Below are positions 1 to 8,884 of a stretch of DNA of 64,000 nt, piece after piece. The DNA comes from Aminobacter anthyllidis (lineage in GTDB: Bacteria > Pseudomonadota > Alphaproteobacteria > Rhizobiales > Rhizobiaceae). Every line of letters starts with the position of its first letter. Position 1 is the stretch's first letter. The stretch is taken from positions 558,001 to 622,000 of the forward strand of contig NZ_JAFLWW010000001.1 in the NCBI RefSeq assembly GCF_018555685.1, read 5' to 3'. The notes beneath the pieces are model-generated. The model searched no databases, was not told the origin of the DNA, and saw nothing but the letters and a program-made list of their open reading frames with translations. The translations under genes and the position numbers were made by a program.

Positions 1-154
1 GGCTCGGATGCGGCTGACACCAAAGGCAAGGCGGCATAGGCAGGGAGGGGCGCGGCGGAAGTTCCCAACGCCGCATCTTTCTTATCACTGTCGATGAACG
101 GGCTCCTGCGCCAGCGCAGCGGGCCCGTTCACCGTTCGGCTCGGCTGGTGCAGA
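1..154. other. Left edge, no complete gene; hairpin at 96-130
   Basis: Frame 1 stays open from base 1 and ends at a TAG at 37-39, so these could be the last 12 codons of an upstream plus-strand gene, but this is too short to identify. Bases 96-103 (GAACGGGC) pair with 123-130, with an inner TGCGC/GCGCA pairing, giving a strong hairpin between that putative gene end and the minus-strand gene stop at 155. No T-run follows on either strand, so terminator function is uncertain. Confidence 0.3.
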
Positions 155-1030
155 TCAATTGCCGCCCAGCACCGTCCAGTTTGCACCGCCGTCTCTGGAG
201 ACGACGATTGCGCCGGTGCCTGTTACCGCGACCATGCGCGCGGGCGCCTGGTGGTCCATCGCCAGGTGAAGAATGTAGCCTGCCGGATCAGGTCCTTCGG
301 CCGGCCTCTCGAAGGTCGGCGCCGTCTCTGCGGCCCGCAACAGCCCGCGCCCCGGCGCAAAGGCGTAGATCGTGCCGTCAGGGGTCAATTCGACCGTTGT
401 GACCGGCACGCCGGCCAAGATGGGCTGCTGCCAGCTGCCGGCACCATCACGGCTCACCATCAACCCGTCTTCGGTTGCTGCGTAGACGACGTCAGGGTTT
501 GACGGCGAGACGGCCAGGTCGATCAGCTTGGCCAGCGCATCGCCCGCAATCGCCCAGGTTTTGCCGCCGTCGCGGCTGGTCTGGATCGCGCCATACGCGC
601 CGTAGAGCACATCAGGGTTCGAAGGACTGACCGCCAGTTGGTGGAAGTCGACAGGACCGTCGACGCCGGGCGCGATCTTCGCCCAGCTCTTTCCCGAATC
701 TGTCGACTTGATGAAGCCGAGATTGCCGCCGCCCTGGGGGTGGCCGCTGGCGAACAGAACCTTGGAATCGGTCGGGTGCGGCACAAAGCCCATGAAGTCG
801 TCACGGCTTTCCGAAACCGGCGTCACCGTGCCGTCGGGCGCAGCTTTCATCAGCCCGTGGTGGGTGGCGATCAGGACGCTCGATGGATCGGCACGGTCGA
901 AGGCGAGCCCGTGGATATGCGTCTTTCCGGCGAGCTCAGCGACGCTGTTTCCCTGTGCGGCTGCGGGCAGGGCGGCGCCGAGCGCGATGCTGGCTGAGAA
1001 GAGGGCGAAAAGCGTGAGGCGACGCGCCAT
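155..1030 (-). CDS. Secreted BNR/Asp-box beta-propeller protein (F510_1955-type glycosylhydrolase-like)
   Basis: A 291-residue exported protein. I chose the ATG at 1030 because it begins a clean signal peptide: a basic MARR start, a hydrophobic core and an AAAQG cleavage region near residue 25. A longer in-frame start at 1120 would bury this signal. The mature part carries four Asp-box motifs of the form S-x-D-x-G-x-x-W (STDSGKSW, SRDGGKTW, SRDGAGSW, SRDGGANW), typical of sialidase-fold beta-propellers. An early HIHGLAFD...ATHHGL segment resembles proteins annotated as F510_1955 family glycosylhydrolases. The fold is clear but the substrate is not; many Asp-box proteins are not enzymes. It lies just downstream of rlmB on the same strand with a 117-base gap, so co-transcription is possible. 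Confidence 0.75.
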   Translation of the reverse strand: MARRLTLFALFSASIALGAALPAAAQGNSVAELAGKTHIHGLAFDRADPSSVLIATHHGLMKAAPDGTVTPVSESRDDFMGFVPHPTDSKVLFASGHPQGGGNLGFIKSTDSGKSWAKIAPGVDGPVDFHQLAVSPSNPDVLYGAYGAIQTSRDGGKTWAIAGDALAKLIDLAVSPSNPDVVYAATEDGLMVSRDGAGSWQQPILAGVPVTTVELTPDGTIYAFAPGRGLLRAAETAPTFERPAEGPDPAGYILHLAMDHQAPARMVAVTGTGAIVVSRDGGANWTVLGGN

Positions 1031-1147
1031 GACAAGACTCCGTTGTGCCTGCAGGCTACGGCTTCCGCCAAGTGGAAGGTCAAGAGGCGCGGCGTCTTGT
1101 TTCCGCGGTGGTGCCGACATGGCTGGCCTGCTGGCCAGCCATGGGCT

Positions 1148-1996
1148 TCAGCGCAGGAATTTCCGCGCCGCGTACAGCGACACAGCTGCCGCGTTCGACA
1201 CATTGAGCGAGTGGATCGCACCGGGCATGTCGAGTCGCGCCAATACGGTCACTGTCTCGCGCGTCTTCTGGCGCAGGCCTTTGCCTTCGGCGCCGAGCAC
1301 GAGTGCCAGCTTGTCGCCGGCAAACGTCTTTTCGAGTTCCGCCGGGCCTGCCGAATCAAGTCCGATGGTCTGGAAGCCGGCCTCGTGCAGCTCGCCGAGC
1401 GCGTCGGCGAGATTGCGAACTTCGATCAGGTCGATGTGTTCGAGGGCGCCCGAGGCCGACTTAGCGAGCACGCCGCTCTCATGCGGGCTGTGGCGTTGCG
1501 TCACGATCAGTGCGCCCGCGCCGAACGCCACCGCGGAGCGGATGATCGCTCCGACATTGTGCGGGTCAGTCACCTGGTCGAGCACAAGAATCAGCGGCGA
1601 ATCGCCCAGCGCCGACAGCGCCTTGGCTTTCAGTGGCTCGGCCTCGATCAGCACGCCCTGGTGAACGGCGTCCGTGCCCGTGATCTTGTCGATTTCTCTT
1701 GGCTCAACCAATTCGGTGGCGAAGGGCAGGGCGCCAAGGTCGGCGATCTCAAGCCGTTCCATCGCATTGCGCGTAACCCACATCTGGCGGATCTTGCGGC
1801 GCGGATTGTCGAGCGCTGCGCGTACCGTATGGATCCCGTAGAGGCGCACCAGTCCGTCGGCGGCGTTCTCGCCTGGCGGCACATGGCGCTTCGGGCGAAA
1901 TTCAGGCGCGCCACCGCTCTTTTGGTCGCGAAAGGTGCGACGCAGCTTGGCGTAGTGGCTATCCTTGGGTGTTCCGGGCTTTTTTGTATCGTTCAT
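1148..1996 (-). CDS. rlmB: 23S rRNA (guanosine-2'-O-)-methyltransferase RlmB (TrmH/SpoU family)
   Basis: A 282-residue SpoU-family methyltransferase, expected to add the 2'-O-methyl at G2251 of 23S rRNA in the peptidyl-transferase P loop using SAM. The N-terminal substrate-binding domain begins around LYGIHTVRAAL. The knotted catalytic domain has all three SpoU motifs: DPHNVGAIIRSA (Asn and Arg), LVLGAEGKGL (Glu), and LNVSNAAAVSLY (Asn). The basic N-terminal 45 residues are longer than in E. coli RlmB, as is common in rhizobia. It is transcribed away from the tRNA-Tyr/tRNA-Gly/tuf unit, so 1997-2194 is a divergent promoter region. Paralogous TrmH-family enzymes exist, but length and motif spacing fit RlmB best. 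Confidence 0.9.
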   Translation of the reverse strand: MNDTKKPGTPKDSHYAKLRRTFRDQKSGGAPEFRPKRHVPPGENAADGLVRLYGIHTVRAALDNPRRKIRQMWVTRNAMERLEIADLGALPFATELVEPREIDKITGTDAVHQGVLIEAEPLKAKALSALGDSPLILVLDQVTDPHNVGAIIRSAVAFGAGALIVTQRHSPHESGVLAKSASGALEHIDLIEVRNLADALGELHEAGFQTIGLDSAGPAELEKTFAGDKLALVLGAEGKGLRQKTRETVTVLARLDMPGAIHSLNVSNAAAVSLYAARKFLR

Positions 1997-2084
1997 GCGC
2001 CTGCTATAGCGCCAGCTCTGGGCTTTGGATACGGCCCGTTAGTCGGCGCTTTGAATAATCCGCATGAAAACGCGCCCTGTCCGG

Positions 2085-2113
2085 TTGACAGGCCAAATCC
2101 TTGTCGCCATAAG
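2085..2113 (+). promoter_or_regulatory. Candidate sigma70 promoter for the tRNA-Tyr/tRNA-Gly/tuf unit
   Basis: A perfect -35 box TTGACA at 2085-2090 is followed by a 17-base spacer and CATAAG at 2108-2113 (four of six matches to TATAAT). It lies about 80 bases upstream of the tRNA-Tyr gene and points toward it. No terminator is evident between the tRNAs and tuf, so it may drive all three. This is prediction by motif only. Confidence 0.55.
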
Positions 2114-2194
2114 CCCACGCAGATTTCGGGGCAGGGCGCTTCGCTCGGAACCGGGATCGAAAAAGCCTCGTAGCATGGCTCCGGCAAAGCAGTT

Positions 2195-2279
2195 GGAGGA
2201 GTGCCCGAGTGGTTAAAGGGGACGGACTGTAAATCCGTTAGCTCAGCTTACGTTGGTTCGAATCCAACCTCCTCCACCA
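2195..2279 (+). tRNA. tRNA-Tyr (GTA)
   Basis: The acceptor stem GGAGGAG (2195-2201) pairs with CTCCTCC (2269-2275), followed by discriminator A and an encoded CCA (2277-2279). The anticodon loop CTGTAAA places GTA at 2229-2231. The long variable arm makes it class II, as expected for bacterial tRNA-Tyr. It is first in a tRNA-Tyr, tRNA-Gly, tuf order reminiscent of the E. coli tufB transcription unit. Confidence 0.97.
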
Positions 2280-2401
2280 CTGCCGGCCCGGAAGCCATAA
2301 ACGCTGCCCTCGAAAGGTGATCTCATCTTTCCAAGGCACCACGCGGCAAGGTGAATACCAGAGCGTGCTTCGCTCCTGAACAGGCGCGAGGCGCTCAGGG
2401 C

Positions 2402-2475
2402 GCGGGTATAGCTCAATGGTAGAGCAGCAGCCTTCCAAGCTGAATACGCGGGTTCGATTCCCGCTACCCGCTCCA
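2402..2475 (+). tRNA. tRNA-Gly (TCC)
   Basis: The acceptor stem GCGGGTA (2402-2408) pairs with TACCCGC (2465-2471), then discriminator T and an encoded CCA (2473-2475). The anticodon loop CTTCCAA gives TCC at 2434-2436. The D-arm and the T-arm (GGTTCGATTCC) are canonical. It lies between tRNA-Tyr and the first tuf gene. Confidence 0.97.
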
Positions 2476-2671
2476 GGGCTTTTCGCTGAAGCAAGAAGCC
2501 TTTTATTTGCATCCGCTTGCCCCCATATGTGCGTCCTGCACTGAAAGAGCAGCTTAGCTTTTGGCCGCGACCTGGTCGTTTGGCCAAAAGGTGCTTGTCT
2601 TTTTCGGCCTTTATCGGTAATCGCCCCGCATCCGACCGGAACCAAGGTCCCGATGCTCAAGGAAAGAGACA

Positions 2672-3847
2672 ATGGCAAAAGGTAAATTCGAGCGTAATAA
2701 GCCTCATGTGAACATCGGCACGATTGGTCACGTTGACCACGGCAAGACGTCGCTGACGGCGGCGATCACCAAGTATTTCGGCGAGTTCAAGGCCTACGAC
2801 CAGATCGACGCAGCGCCTGAAGAAAAGGCTCGCGGCATCACCATTTCGACGGCCCACGTCGAATACGAGACGCCTGCTCGTCACTACGCCCACGTCGACT
2901 GCCCCGGCCACGCCGACTATGTGAAGAACATGATCACCGGTGCCGCCCAGATGGACGGCGCGATCCTGGTCGTGTCGGCCGCCGACGGCCCGATGCCGCA
3001 GACCCGCGAGCACATCCTGCTCGCCCGCCAGGTCGGCGTTCCGGCACTCGTCGTGTTCCTCAACAAGGTCGACCTGGTCGACGACGCCGAGCTGCTCGAA
3101 CTGGTCGAGCTCGAAGTTCGCGAATTGCTGTCGAAGTACGAATATCCGGGCGACGACATTCCGATGATCAAGGGTTCGGCTGTTGCTGCACTCAACGATT
3201 CCGACAAGAAGATCGGTGAAGACGCGATCCGCGAGCTGATGGCCGCTGTCGACGCCTACATCCCGACGCCTGAGCGTCCGATCGACCGTCCGTTCCTGCT
3301 GCCGATCGAAGACGTGTTCTCGATCTCGGGCCGCGGCACCGTCGTCACCGGTCGCGTCGAGCGCGGCATCGTCAAGGTTGGCGAGACTGTCGAGATCGTC
3401 GGCATCAAGGCAACCACGTCGACGACGGTTACCGGCGTTGAAATGTTCCGCAAGCTGCTCGACCAGGGCCAGGCTGGCGACAACATCGGCGCGCTGATCC
3501 GTGGCGTTGGCCGTGAAGACGTCGAGCGCGGTCAGGTCCTGTGCAAGCCGGGTTCGGTCAAGCCGCACAAGAAGTTCGTGGCTGAAGCCTACATCCTGAC
3601 CAAGGAAGAGGGTGGCCGTCACACGCCGTTCTTCACCAACTACCGTCCGCAGTTCTACTTCCGCACGACTGACGTGACCGGCATCGTGACGCTGCCGGAA
3701 GGCACCGAGATGGTCATGCCCGGCGACAACATCACCGTCGATGTCGAGCTGATCGTGCCGATCGCCATGGAAGAGAAGCTCCGCTTCGCTATCCGTGAAG
3801 GTGGCCGTACCGTCGGCGCCGGCATCGTCGCTTCGATCAAAGAATAA
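2672..3847 (+). CDS. tuf: Elongation factor Tu, first copy
   Basis: A full-length 391-residue EF-Tu, the GTPase that delivers aminoacyl-tRNA to the ribosomal A site. The G-domain motifs are intact: GHVDHGKT near residue 19, RGITIST, DCPGH and NKVD. The C-terminal domains 2 and 3 follow without interruption. The ribosome-binding site AAGGAAAGAG lies just upstream of ATG 2672. The protein is identical to the second copy at 25624-26799, and the only base difference I found is a synonymous C (2767) versus T (25719) in codon 32. Flanking sequences of the two copies are unrelated, so homogenisation is confined to the coding region. A strong terminator follows at 3877-3900. Confidence 0.99.
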   Translation: MAKGKFERNKPHVNIGTIGHVDHGKTSLTAAITKYFGEFKAYDQIDAAPEEKARGITISTAHVEYETPARHYAHVDCPGHADYVKNMITGAAQMDGAILVVSAADGPMPQTREHILLARQVGVPALVVFLNKVDLVDDAELLELVELEVRELLSKYEYPGDDIPMIKGSAVAALNDSDKKIGEDAIRELMAAVDAYIPTPERPIDRPFLLPIEDVFSISGRGTVVTGRVERGIVKVGETVEIVGIKATTSTTVTGVEMFRKLLDQGQAGDNIGALIRGVGREDVERGQVLCKPGSVKPHKKFVAEAYILTKEEGGRHTPFFTNYRPQFYFRTTDVTGIVTLPEGTEMVMPGDNITVDVELIVPIAMEEKLRFAIREGGRTVGAGIVASIKE

Positions 3848-3876
3848 TCGACGTCCTTTCGTCGAATTGCATCAAG

Positions 3877-3900
3877 GGCGGCCTTCGGGCCGCCTTTTTT
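3877..3900 (+). terminator. Rho-independent terminator after tuf copy 1
   Basis: The stem GGCGGCC/GGCCGCC closes a TTCG tetraloop and is followed by six T residues. It starts 30 bases after the tuf stop codon. Confidence 0.93.
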
Positions 3901-3974
3901 GTTTGCCCGATACGTTGCAAGTCCCGGCTCCGGCAGTACTATCGCTGGGTAGCGGCTGGTTTGGGGGATCCGCC

Positions 3975-5576
3975 ATGGGGAAGGGCTCGCGCGCGGTCTG
4001 GCAGGACCTTGTCCTGTTTTTTGCCCTTGCCATTGCCGTCGCGTTGTTGCTCCCGGCCTCGGCGCAGGCTGCCAAGACCAAAGCTCCGGAAAATGACGGT
4101 CCACCCATGCGCTTCGTCGTCGTGCGCAGCTCTTCGCCGGGATGTGAGCCGTTCTGTCCGGAATGGATTTCAGCCGAGGGCGCGATCACGCCAGCGACGC
4201 CTGCTGCTTTCAAGAAGTTTCTCAAGAAGCTCGGCGACAAGCGGTTGCCGGTCATCGTGACCTCGCCAGGCGGCCGGGTCGAGGCAGCATTGGAACTGGG
4301 GCGCATGTTGCGTGCCCGCAAGCTCGACATTGGCGTCGGGTTGACGCGTTTCGTCGAATGCGCGCCCGAGCAAAAGGGTTGCAAGCTCGATCCAGCCAGA
4401 AAAGGTATCTATCAGGGCGCGCTATACTCGGCCGGCGCCTACTGTGCCTCGGCCTGTTCGATAATGTTTGCGGGCGGCGTGCGCCGGCATGTCGGCCAGT
4501 GGGCCTATATGGGCGTGCATCAGGTGACGTCGCATGTCACGCAGCAGAAGATCACCTATCGTGAGACCTACAAGGTCGTGAAAGGCAAGCGGAAGACCGT
4601 CAGCCGCAAGGTCGTCCGCCGCAAGACGGTGGGCAGCTACACCACCACCAAGATGGGCAAGGCGTTCAACGCCACGATGTTGGCCTATCTCAAGGAGATG
4701 GGGGTCAAGCAGGCGATGTACGAGATCGGGCAAAGCACTCCGGCCGCCGAGATGCGCCAGCTGACACCCGTCGAGATGCTCGGCATGAACCTGATCACCA
4801 GCCTGGATGCGACCGACGTCCTGGTGAGCATCGAGAGCTGCAGGATCGCGACCCCAGCCGCGAACTGCATTCTGGCGCCAGGACAAAAGCTTGCGTCCGA
4901 TTCCTACCCCAAGCCACTCGTCGCCAAAGAACCCGGGATGTGGCTGGCAGTCGTGCGTTCGGTCGGGGCCTGTGAACCTGATTGCCCCGAATGGATCTCC
5001 GCCGAAGGGCAGGTCGATGACGCTGCACCGCGGCGGCTGGAAACTCTGCTCAAGGAACTAGGTGACATAAAGCTGCCATTGGTAATTTCCTCAAGCGAGG
5101 GAGATCCGATTGCCGCGATGCTGATGGGGCGCGTTGTCCGCGCAAACGGCCTTGATGTGGCCGTTGGGCGCACGTTCTTTGCCGGCTGCAAGCCGAACGG
5201 TAAGGGCTGCACCGGCTGGCAAGGTGACGGGCGGCCATATCTGGGCATAGCGGGATCAGGTGGGGCGGAATGTGGCGAGAGTTGCCTTTTGGTGCTGTCG
5301 GCAGGAAAGACCCGACTGCTTGGCGAGGGAGTTCCTGCTGGCTGGGGTCCCAGTCCGGCACTGGACGCTCCAATACGCAATCACTACCTCGTGCAGATGG
5401 GGGTTGGACCGAAAGTAGGCGATGCGGCACCCGGTTTTGGTAAGTTGGATGAAGTTGCGCTGGCTCTCCTCCGGGAGGGCTATCTGACGACCAGGTCGGG
5501 TTCTGTCCAACTTCTGATCGACAGTGGCCTTTGCCGGACTTCACCTCGGCCGGTGAACTGCCGGGCACTGCAATAG
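3975..5576 (+). CDS. Secreted protein with tandem ClpP/crotonase-like domains (COG3904-like)
   Basis: A 533-residue protein starting at ATG 3975, preceded by GGGGGA. The N-terminus has one hydrophobic segment and an SAQAA site near residue 31, so it is probably exported. Two similar halves are visible: residues about 46-182 and 322-445. Each starts with a near-identical motif (CEPFCPEWISAEG at 57, CEPDCPEWISAEG at 333), continues through a strand-helix resembling the ClpP/SppA oxyanion region (TSPGG at 96-100; SSSEG at 372-376), and reaches a Cys-x-Ser-x-Cys or Cys-x-x-Ser-Cys signature (S159, S436). The first half has a following GVHQ (H182) as in periplasmic ClpP-like proteases; the second has no clear equivalent. 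A Lys/Arg-rich insert (about 192-220) follows the first domain. Activity and substrate are unknown. I infer an active first domain and a degenerate second. Confidence 0.7.
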   Translation: MGKGSRAVWQDLVLFFALAIAVALLLPASAQAAKTKAPENDGPPMRFVVVRSSSPGCEPFCPEWISAEGAITPATPAAFKKFLKKLGDKRLPVIVTSPGGRVEAALELGRMLRARKLDIGVGLTRFVECAPEQKGCKLDPARKGIYQGALYSAGAYCASACSIMFAGGVRRHVGQWAYMGVHQVTSHVTQQKITYRETYKVVKGKRKTVSRKVVRRKTVGSYTTTKMGKAFNATMLAYLKEMGVKQAMYEIGQSTPAAEMRQLTPVEMLGMNLITSLDATDVLVSIESCRIATPAANCILAPGQKLASDSYPKPLVAKEPGMWLAVVRSVGACEPDCPEWISAEGQVDDAAPRRLETLLKELGDIKLPLVISSSEGDPIAAMLMGRVVRANGLDVAVGRTFFAGCKPNGKGCTGWQGDGRPYLGIAGSGGAECGESCLLVLSAGKTRLLGEGVPAGWGPSPALDAPIRNHYLVQMGVGPKVGDAAPGFGKLDEVALALLREGYLTTRSGSVQLLIDSGLCRTSPRPVNCRALQ

Positions 5577-5751
5577 TCGGTAGGTGGCGCGTAGTGGCGC
5601 CTGCTCAAGCAGATCGACGAAGCTGCCATGACTGGGCTGTGGTTGAAACGATCCTAGGCTGTTGACCTCGGATATTGAGGTGCTTTTCTTCGTGGACTTC
5701 CGTCCCACGGTTCCGCTCCCCATATGCCTCCAACGCAATAGGAGGAAGGCA

Positions 5752-6231
5752 ATGCAAAAGGACGTGCCGACATTGTTCGAGTGGGCTGGAGGCGCCGCGG
5801 CGCTCCACCGGCTGACGCGTGTATTCTATGACAAGGTGCGTAGCGATCCGCTGCTCGAACCGGTGTTCCGGAACATGTCCGGCGACCATCCCGCGCATGT
5901 CGCCGCCTTCATCGGGGAGGTGTTTGGCGGGCCGAAGGACTACAGCGAGACCCATGGCGGCCATCCCGCGATGATCAGCCATCACCTCAACAGGCACCTC
6001 ACCGAGGCGCAGCGCCGGCAGTGGATCGCGCTGTTGCTCGATGCCGCCGATGAGGTGGAGCTGCCCGACGATCCCGAGTTCCGTTCGGCGTTCGTCGCTT
6101 ACCTCGAATGGGGCACACGGCTGGCCAAGCTGAACTCGCAGGACGGTGCCGCGCCCGCGCTCCACGAGCCGATGCCCCGCTGGGGCTGGGGCGTTCCGGG
6201 CGGACCTTACGTGCCGTCGGGCAAATCGTGA
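5752..6231 (+). CDS. Group II truncated haemoglobin
   Basis: A 159-residue globin beginning at ATG 5752, chosen because AGGAGGAAGGC lies immediately upstream; a longer frame from 5662 lacks such a site. Aligning by eye to GlbO-type proteins places the proximal haem histidine F8 at H78 (HPAMISHH), the group II marker Trp G8 at W91 (RRQW), Tyr B10 at Y26 (VFYDKV) and an aromatic CD1 at F39. Such proteins bind oxygen and take part in NO or peroxide chemistry in the cytoplasm. The C-terminal tail after residue 130 (Pro/Gly/Trp-rich) extends past the globin fold. The gene stands alone between the ClpP-like protein and tRNA-Trp. Confidence 0.88.
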   Translation: MQKDVPTLFEWAGGAAALHRLTRVFYDKVRSDPLLEPVFRNMSGDHPAHVAAFIGEVFGGPKDYSETHGGHPAMISHHLNRHLTEAQRRQWIALLLDAADEVELPDDPEFRSAFVAYLEWGTRLAKLNSQDGAAPALHEPMPRWGWGVPGGPYVPSGKS

Positions 6232-6393
6232 TCTGAAGCCCGGATCTGCCCAGGCCGAGCGGGCGAGGGCGCCTGCGTTGCGCCTAGCGAATTCCGCCTG
6301 TGAATGTTCGCGACATCACGCATTGCGCTCTTTACAGACGGCGTGGAAATCCTTAGGAAGCCCGTGCTGCGCAGATGATGCGCGGCGAGATGC

Positions 6394-6469
<76 letters not shown>

Positions 6470-6771
6470 GTCTTGCCAGAATTCGCTAATTCAGGCATAA
6501 GGACTTCTTATAGCCGGAACGGAACGACTGGATGGTTCCGACGCGGCGTTTATACGTAAAGCTTGTTCCTGCCACTTGCGTGGAGAGAGAATCGGTTTTA
6601 TGTAAGCGAAACAGACACGCGGCGCGTGGAGCTGGGGATCCGGCTTTACGCGTCCGAATTGCATGGGCGAAATGTCGCTGATTCGGCGTTGATATCGTTC
6701 ATGTGGTGGCATCTCCCGGTCACGGGATCATCCAGAAGTCCGGTCAACGGACGTTGAGAGCAGAGCGGCAC
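6470..6771. other. Gap between tRNA-Trp and secE
   Basis: I see no gene in these 302 bases. A short hairpin is possible (CGGAAC 6520-6525 with GTTCCG 6535-6540). A weak promoter-like pair, TTGCGT (6576-6581) and TATGTA (6599-6604) with a 17-base spacer, could serve secE-nusG. No T-run separates tRNA-Trp from secE, so read-through is also possible. Confidence 0.35.
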
Positions 6772-6972
6772 ATGGCGAAAACCACGAACCCCTTCACCTT
6801 TCTGCAGCAGGTAAGGTCGGAAACGGCGAAGGTGACGTGGCCATCACGGCGCGAGACGATGATCTCCACGGTCATGGTTCTCGGCTTTGCAATTATTGCG
6901 ATGATTTTCTTTTTTGCCGCTGACCAGCTGATGGCATTCGCTGTCGAGCAGATCTTGGGCATTGGCCGCTAA
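6772..6972 (+). CDS. secE: Preprotein translocase subunit SecE
   Basis: A 66-residue single-spanning membrane protein of the minimal SecE type. The conserved amphipathic segment FLQQVRSETAKVTWPSRRE precedes one transmembrane helix (about residues 31-55), the arrangement expected of the SecE core that clamps SecY. ATG 6772 gives the usual short alphaproteobacterial length; an upstream in-frame ATG at 6703 adds unrelated residues. nusG follows after 26 bases, so the pair is very probably co-transcribed. Confidence 0.96.
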   Translation: MAKTTNPFTFLQQVRSETAKVTWPSRRETMISTVMVLGFAIIAMIFFFAADQLMAFAVEQILGIGR

Positions 6973-6998
6973 GGCTGCGAATACGGAGAATTCCTGAG

Positions 6999-7526
6999 AT
7001 GACTGCGCGCTGGTATATCGTCCACGCCTATTCGAACTTCGAAAAGAAGGTCGCCGAGGACATTGAGCACAAGGCTAAGCAGAAGGGCCTGAGCGAGCAG
7101 ATCGAGCAGATCGTTGTTCCGACCGAGAAGGTCGTTGAGGTTCGCCGCGGCCGCAAGGTTGATGCCGAGCGCAAGTTCTTCCCGGGCTATGTGCTGCTGA
7201 AGGCCCATTTGACCGACGCCGTCTTCTCGCTCGTCAAGAACACGCCGAAGGTCACTGGTTTCCTTGGCGATTCGAAGCCGGTGCCGATCACGGAAGCTGA
7301 GGCCCAGCGTATCCTGAACCAGGTTCAGGAAGGCGTCGAGCGTCCCAAGCCGTCCGTCACGTTCGAGATCGGCGAGGCGGTTCGCGTTTCCGACGGTCCG
7401 TTCGCGTCGTTCAACGGTTTCGTCCAGGAAGTGGACGAGGAGCGGGCGCGCCTCAAGGTGGAAGTTTCGATCTTCGGGCGCGCTGTGCCTGTCGATCTCG
7501 AATTCGGTCAGGTCGAAAAGGGCTGA
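6999..7526 (+). CDS. nusG: Transcription termination/antitermination protein NusG
   Basis: A 175-residue NusG. The N-terminal NGN domain starts WYIVHAYSNFEKKVAEDI and contains the FFPGYVLL core. A C-terminal KOW domain is seen at VRVSDGPFASFNGFVQEV. It binds RNA polymerase to suppress pausing and links to Rho or ribosomal S10. A GGAG site lies upstream of ATG 6999. The secE-nusG-rplK order is standard. Confidence 0.98.
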   Translation: MTARWYIVHAYSNFEKKVAEDIEHKAKQKGLSEQIEQIVVPTEKVVEVRRGRKVDAERKFFPGYVLLKAHLTDAVFSLVKNTPKVTGFLGDSKPVPITEAEAQRILNQVQEGVERPKPSVTFEIGEAVRVSDGPFASFNGFVQEVDEERARLKVEVSIFGRAVPVDLEFGQVEKG

Positions 7527-7533
7527 TCGAAAC

Positions 7534-7559
7534 GCCCGTCACCGGTCTCGGTGGTGGGC
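7534..7559 (+). promoter_or_regulatory. RNA hairpin in the nusG-rplK spacer
   Basis: Bases 7534-7544 can pair with 7549-7559 over 11 base pairs, including two G-U wobbles, around a GTCT loop. No T-run follows, so it is more likely a leader or processing structure for the L11 operon than a terminator. L1 classically autoregulates rplK-rplA in E. coli; whether this hairpin is its site is not shown. Confidence 0.4.
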
Positions 7560-7681
7560 AGTGCCGGGCGCAGGCCTGGCGCAAGCATGGTGGGAGAAGA
7601 GGCGGCTTAGCCGGTTGTCTTTTTCGCACCACCAAACTGCAACCGCCGGGTCATCCGGCATAAAACGAAAGCAGGAAAGAG

Positions 7682-8110
7682 ATGGCTAAGAAAGTTGCGG
7701 GCCAGCTCAAGCTCCAGGTTTCCGCGGGTTCGGCGACGCCGTCGCCCCCGATCGGTCCGGCGCTTGGTCAGCGTGGCATCAACATCATGGAGTTCTGCAA
7801 GGCGTTCAACGCGCAGACCCAGGAGCTCGAGAAGGGATCCCCGATCCCGGTCGTGATCACCTATTACCAGGACAAGTCGTTCACCTTCGTCATGAAGACG
7901 CCGCCGGTGGCCTACTTCCTGAAGAAGGCTGCCAACCTCAAGTCGGGCTCCAAGGAGCCGGGCAAGATCAAGGCTGGCGAGATCAGCAGCGCCAAGGTGC
8001 GCGAGATCGCCGAAGTCAAGATGAAGGACCTGAACGCGAACGACATCGAAGCCGCCATCAAGATGGTCGAAGGCTCGGCTCGTTCGATGGGCCTGGAAGT
8101 GGTGGGCTGA
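7682..8110 (+). CDS. rplK: 50S ribosomal protein L11 (uL11)
   Basis: A 142-residue L11, part of the GTPase-associated centre of the large subunit. The N-terminal domain is proline-rich ([20 protein letters not shown]), and the C-terminal RNA-binding domain ends with [15 protein letters not shown]. It is followed after four bases by rplA, the standard L11 operon. AGGAAAGAG lies upstream of ATG 7682. Confidence 0.98.
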   Translation: MAKKVAGQLKLQVSAGSATPSPPIGPALGQRGINIMEFCKAFNAQTQELEKGSPIPVVITYYQDKSFTFVMKTPPVAYFLKKAANLKSGSKEPGKIKAGEISSAKVREIAEVKMKDLNANDIEAAIKMVEGSARSMGLEVVG

Positions 8111-8114
8111 GATC

Positions 8115-8813
8115 ATGGCTAAGATTGCAAAGCGCGTTTCCAAGTCCCGCGAAGGCATCGACGTCAACAAGGCTTATGGCCTTGGTGAAGCGATCGAGCT
8201 TTTGAAGGCTCGCTCGTCGGTCAAGTTCGACGAGACCATCGAAGTCGCCATGAACCTCGGCGTCGACCCGCGCCACGCTGACCAGATGGTCCGCGGCGTG
8301 GTCAACCTGCCGAACGGCACGGGCCGCACGGTCCGCGTCGCGGTGTTCGCACGTGATGCAAAGGCTGATGAAGCCCGCGCAGCCGGCGCTGACATCGTTG
8401 GTGCGGAAGATCTCGTCGATATCGTCCAGAAGGGCCAGATCGACTTCGATCGCTGCATCGCCACTCCTGACATGATGCCGCTGGTCGGCCGTCTCGGTAA
8501 GGTGCTCGGCCCGCGCGGCATGATGCCGAACCCGAAGGTCGGCACCGTGACCACCGACATCGCCGGAGCCGTCAAGGCATCCAAGGGCGGCGCCGTCGAG
8601 TTTCGCGTCGAGAAGGCCGGCATCATCCACGCCGGCGTTGGCAAGGTCTCGTTCGACGTCAAGGCGCTGGAAGAAAACATCCGCGCTTTTGCTGACGCGG
8701 TGAACAAGGCCAAGCCGGCCGGCGCCAAGGGCGTGTACGTCAAGAAGGTGTCCGTCACCTCGACGATGGGCCCTGGCCTCAAGGTCGAACTCGGCACGCT
8801 TGCAGCGTCCTGA
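8115..8813 (+). CDS. rplA: 50S ribosomal protein L1 (uL1)
   Basis: A 232-residue L1 that forms the mobile stalk near the ribosomal E site. Conserved segments include [17 protein letters not shown] and the C-terminal STMGPGLKV. In E. coli L1 also represses its own operon by binding the leader RNA. The gene starts four bases after rplK and is followed by a terminator-like hairpin at 8861. Confidence 0.98.
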   Translation: MAKIAKRVSKSREGIDVNKAYGLGEAIELLKARSSVKFDETIEVAMNLGVDPRHADQMVRGVVNLPNGTGRTVRVAVFARDAKADEARAAGADIVGAEDLVDIVQKGQIDFDRCIATPDMMPLVGRLGKVLGPRGMMPNPKVGTVTTDIAGAVKASKGGAVEFRVEKAGIIHAGVGKVSFDVKALEENIRAFADAVNKAKPAGAKGVYVKKVSVTSTMGPGLKVELGTLAAS

Positions 8814-8860
8814 TGATTTGAATTCGGATCGGCCGGCAACGGCCAGATCCTGAAAAGAAT

Positions 8861-8884
8861 TCCGGGCCTCCGGGCCCGGATTTT
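8861..8884 (+). terminator. Hairpin with short T-run after rplA
   Basis: TCCGGGCC (8861-8868) pairs with GGCCCGGA (8873-8880) around TCCG, followed by TTTT. The stem is strong but the T-run is short, so it may be a partial terminator or attenuator between the L11 and L10 units. Confidence 0.6.

Noticed and set aside
2243-2678. Minus-strand frames across tRNA-Tyr and tRNA-Gly
   Set aside because: Translations such as GSGNRTRVFSLEG arise from the reverse complement of the tRNAs.
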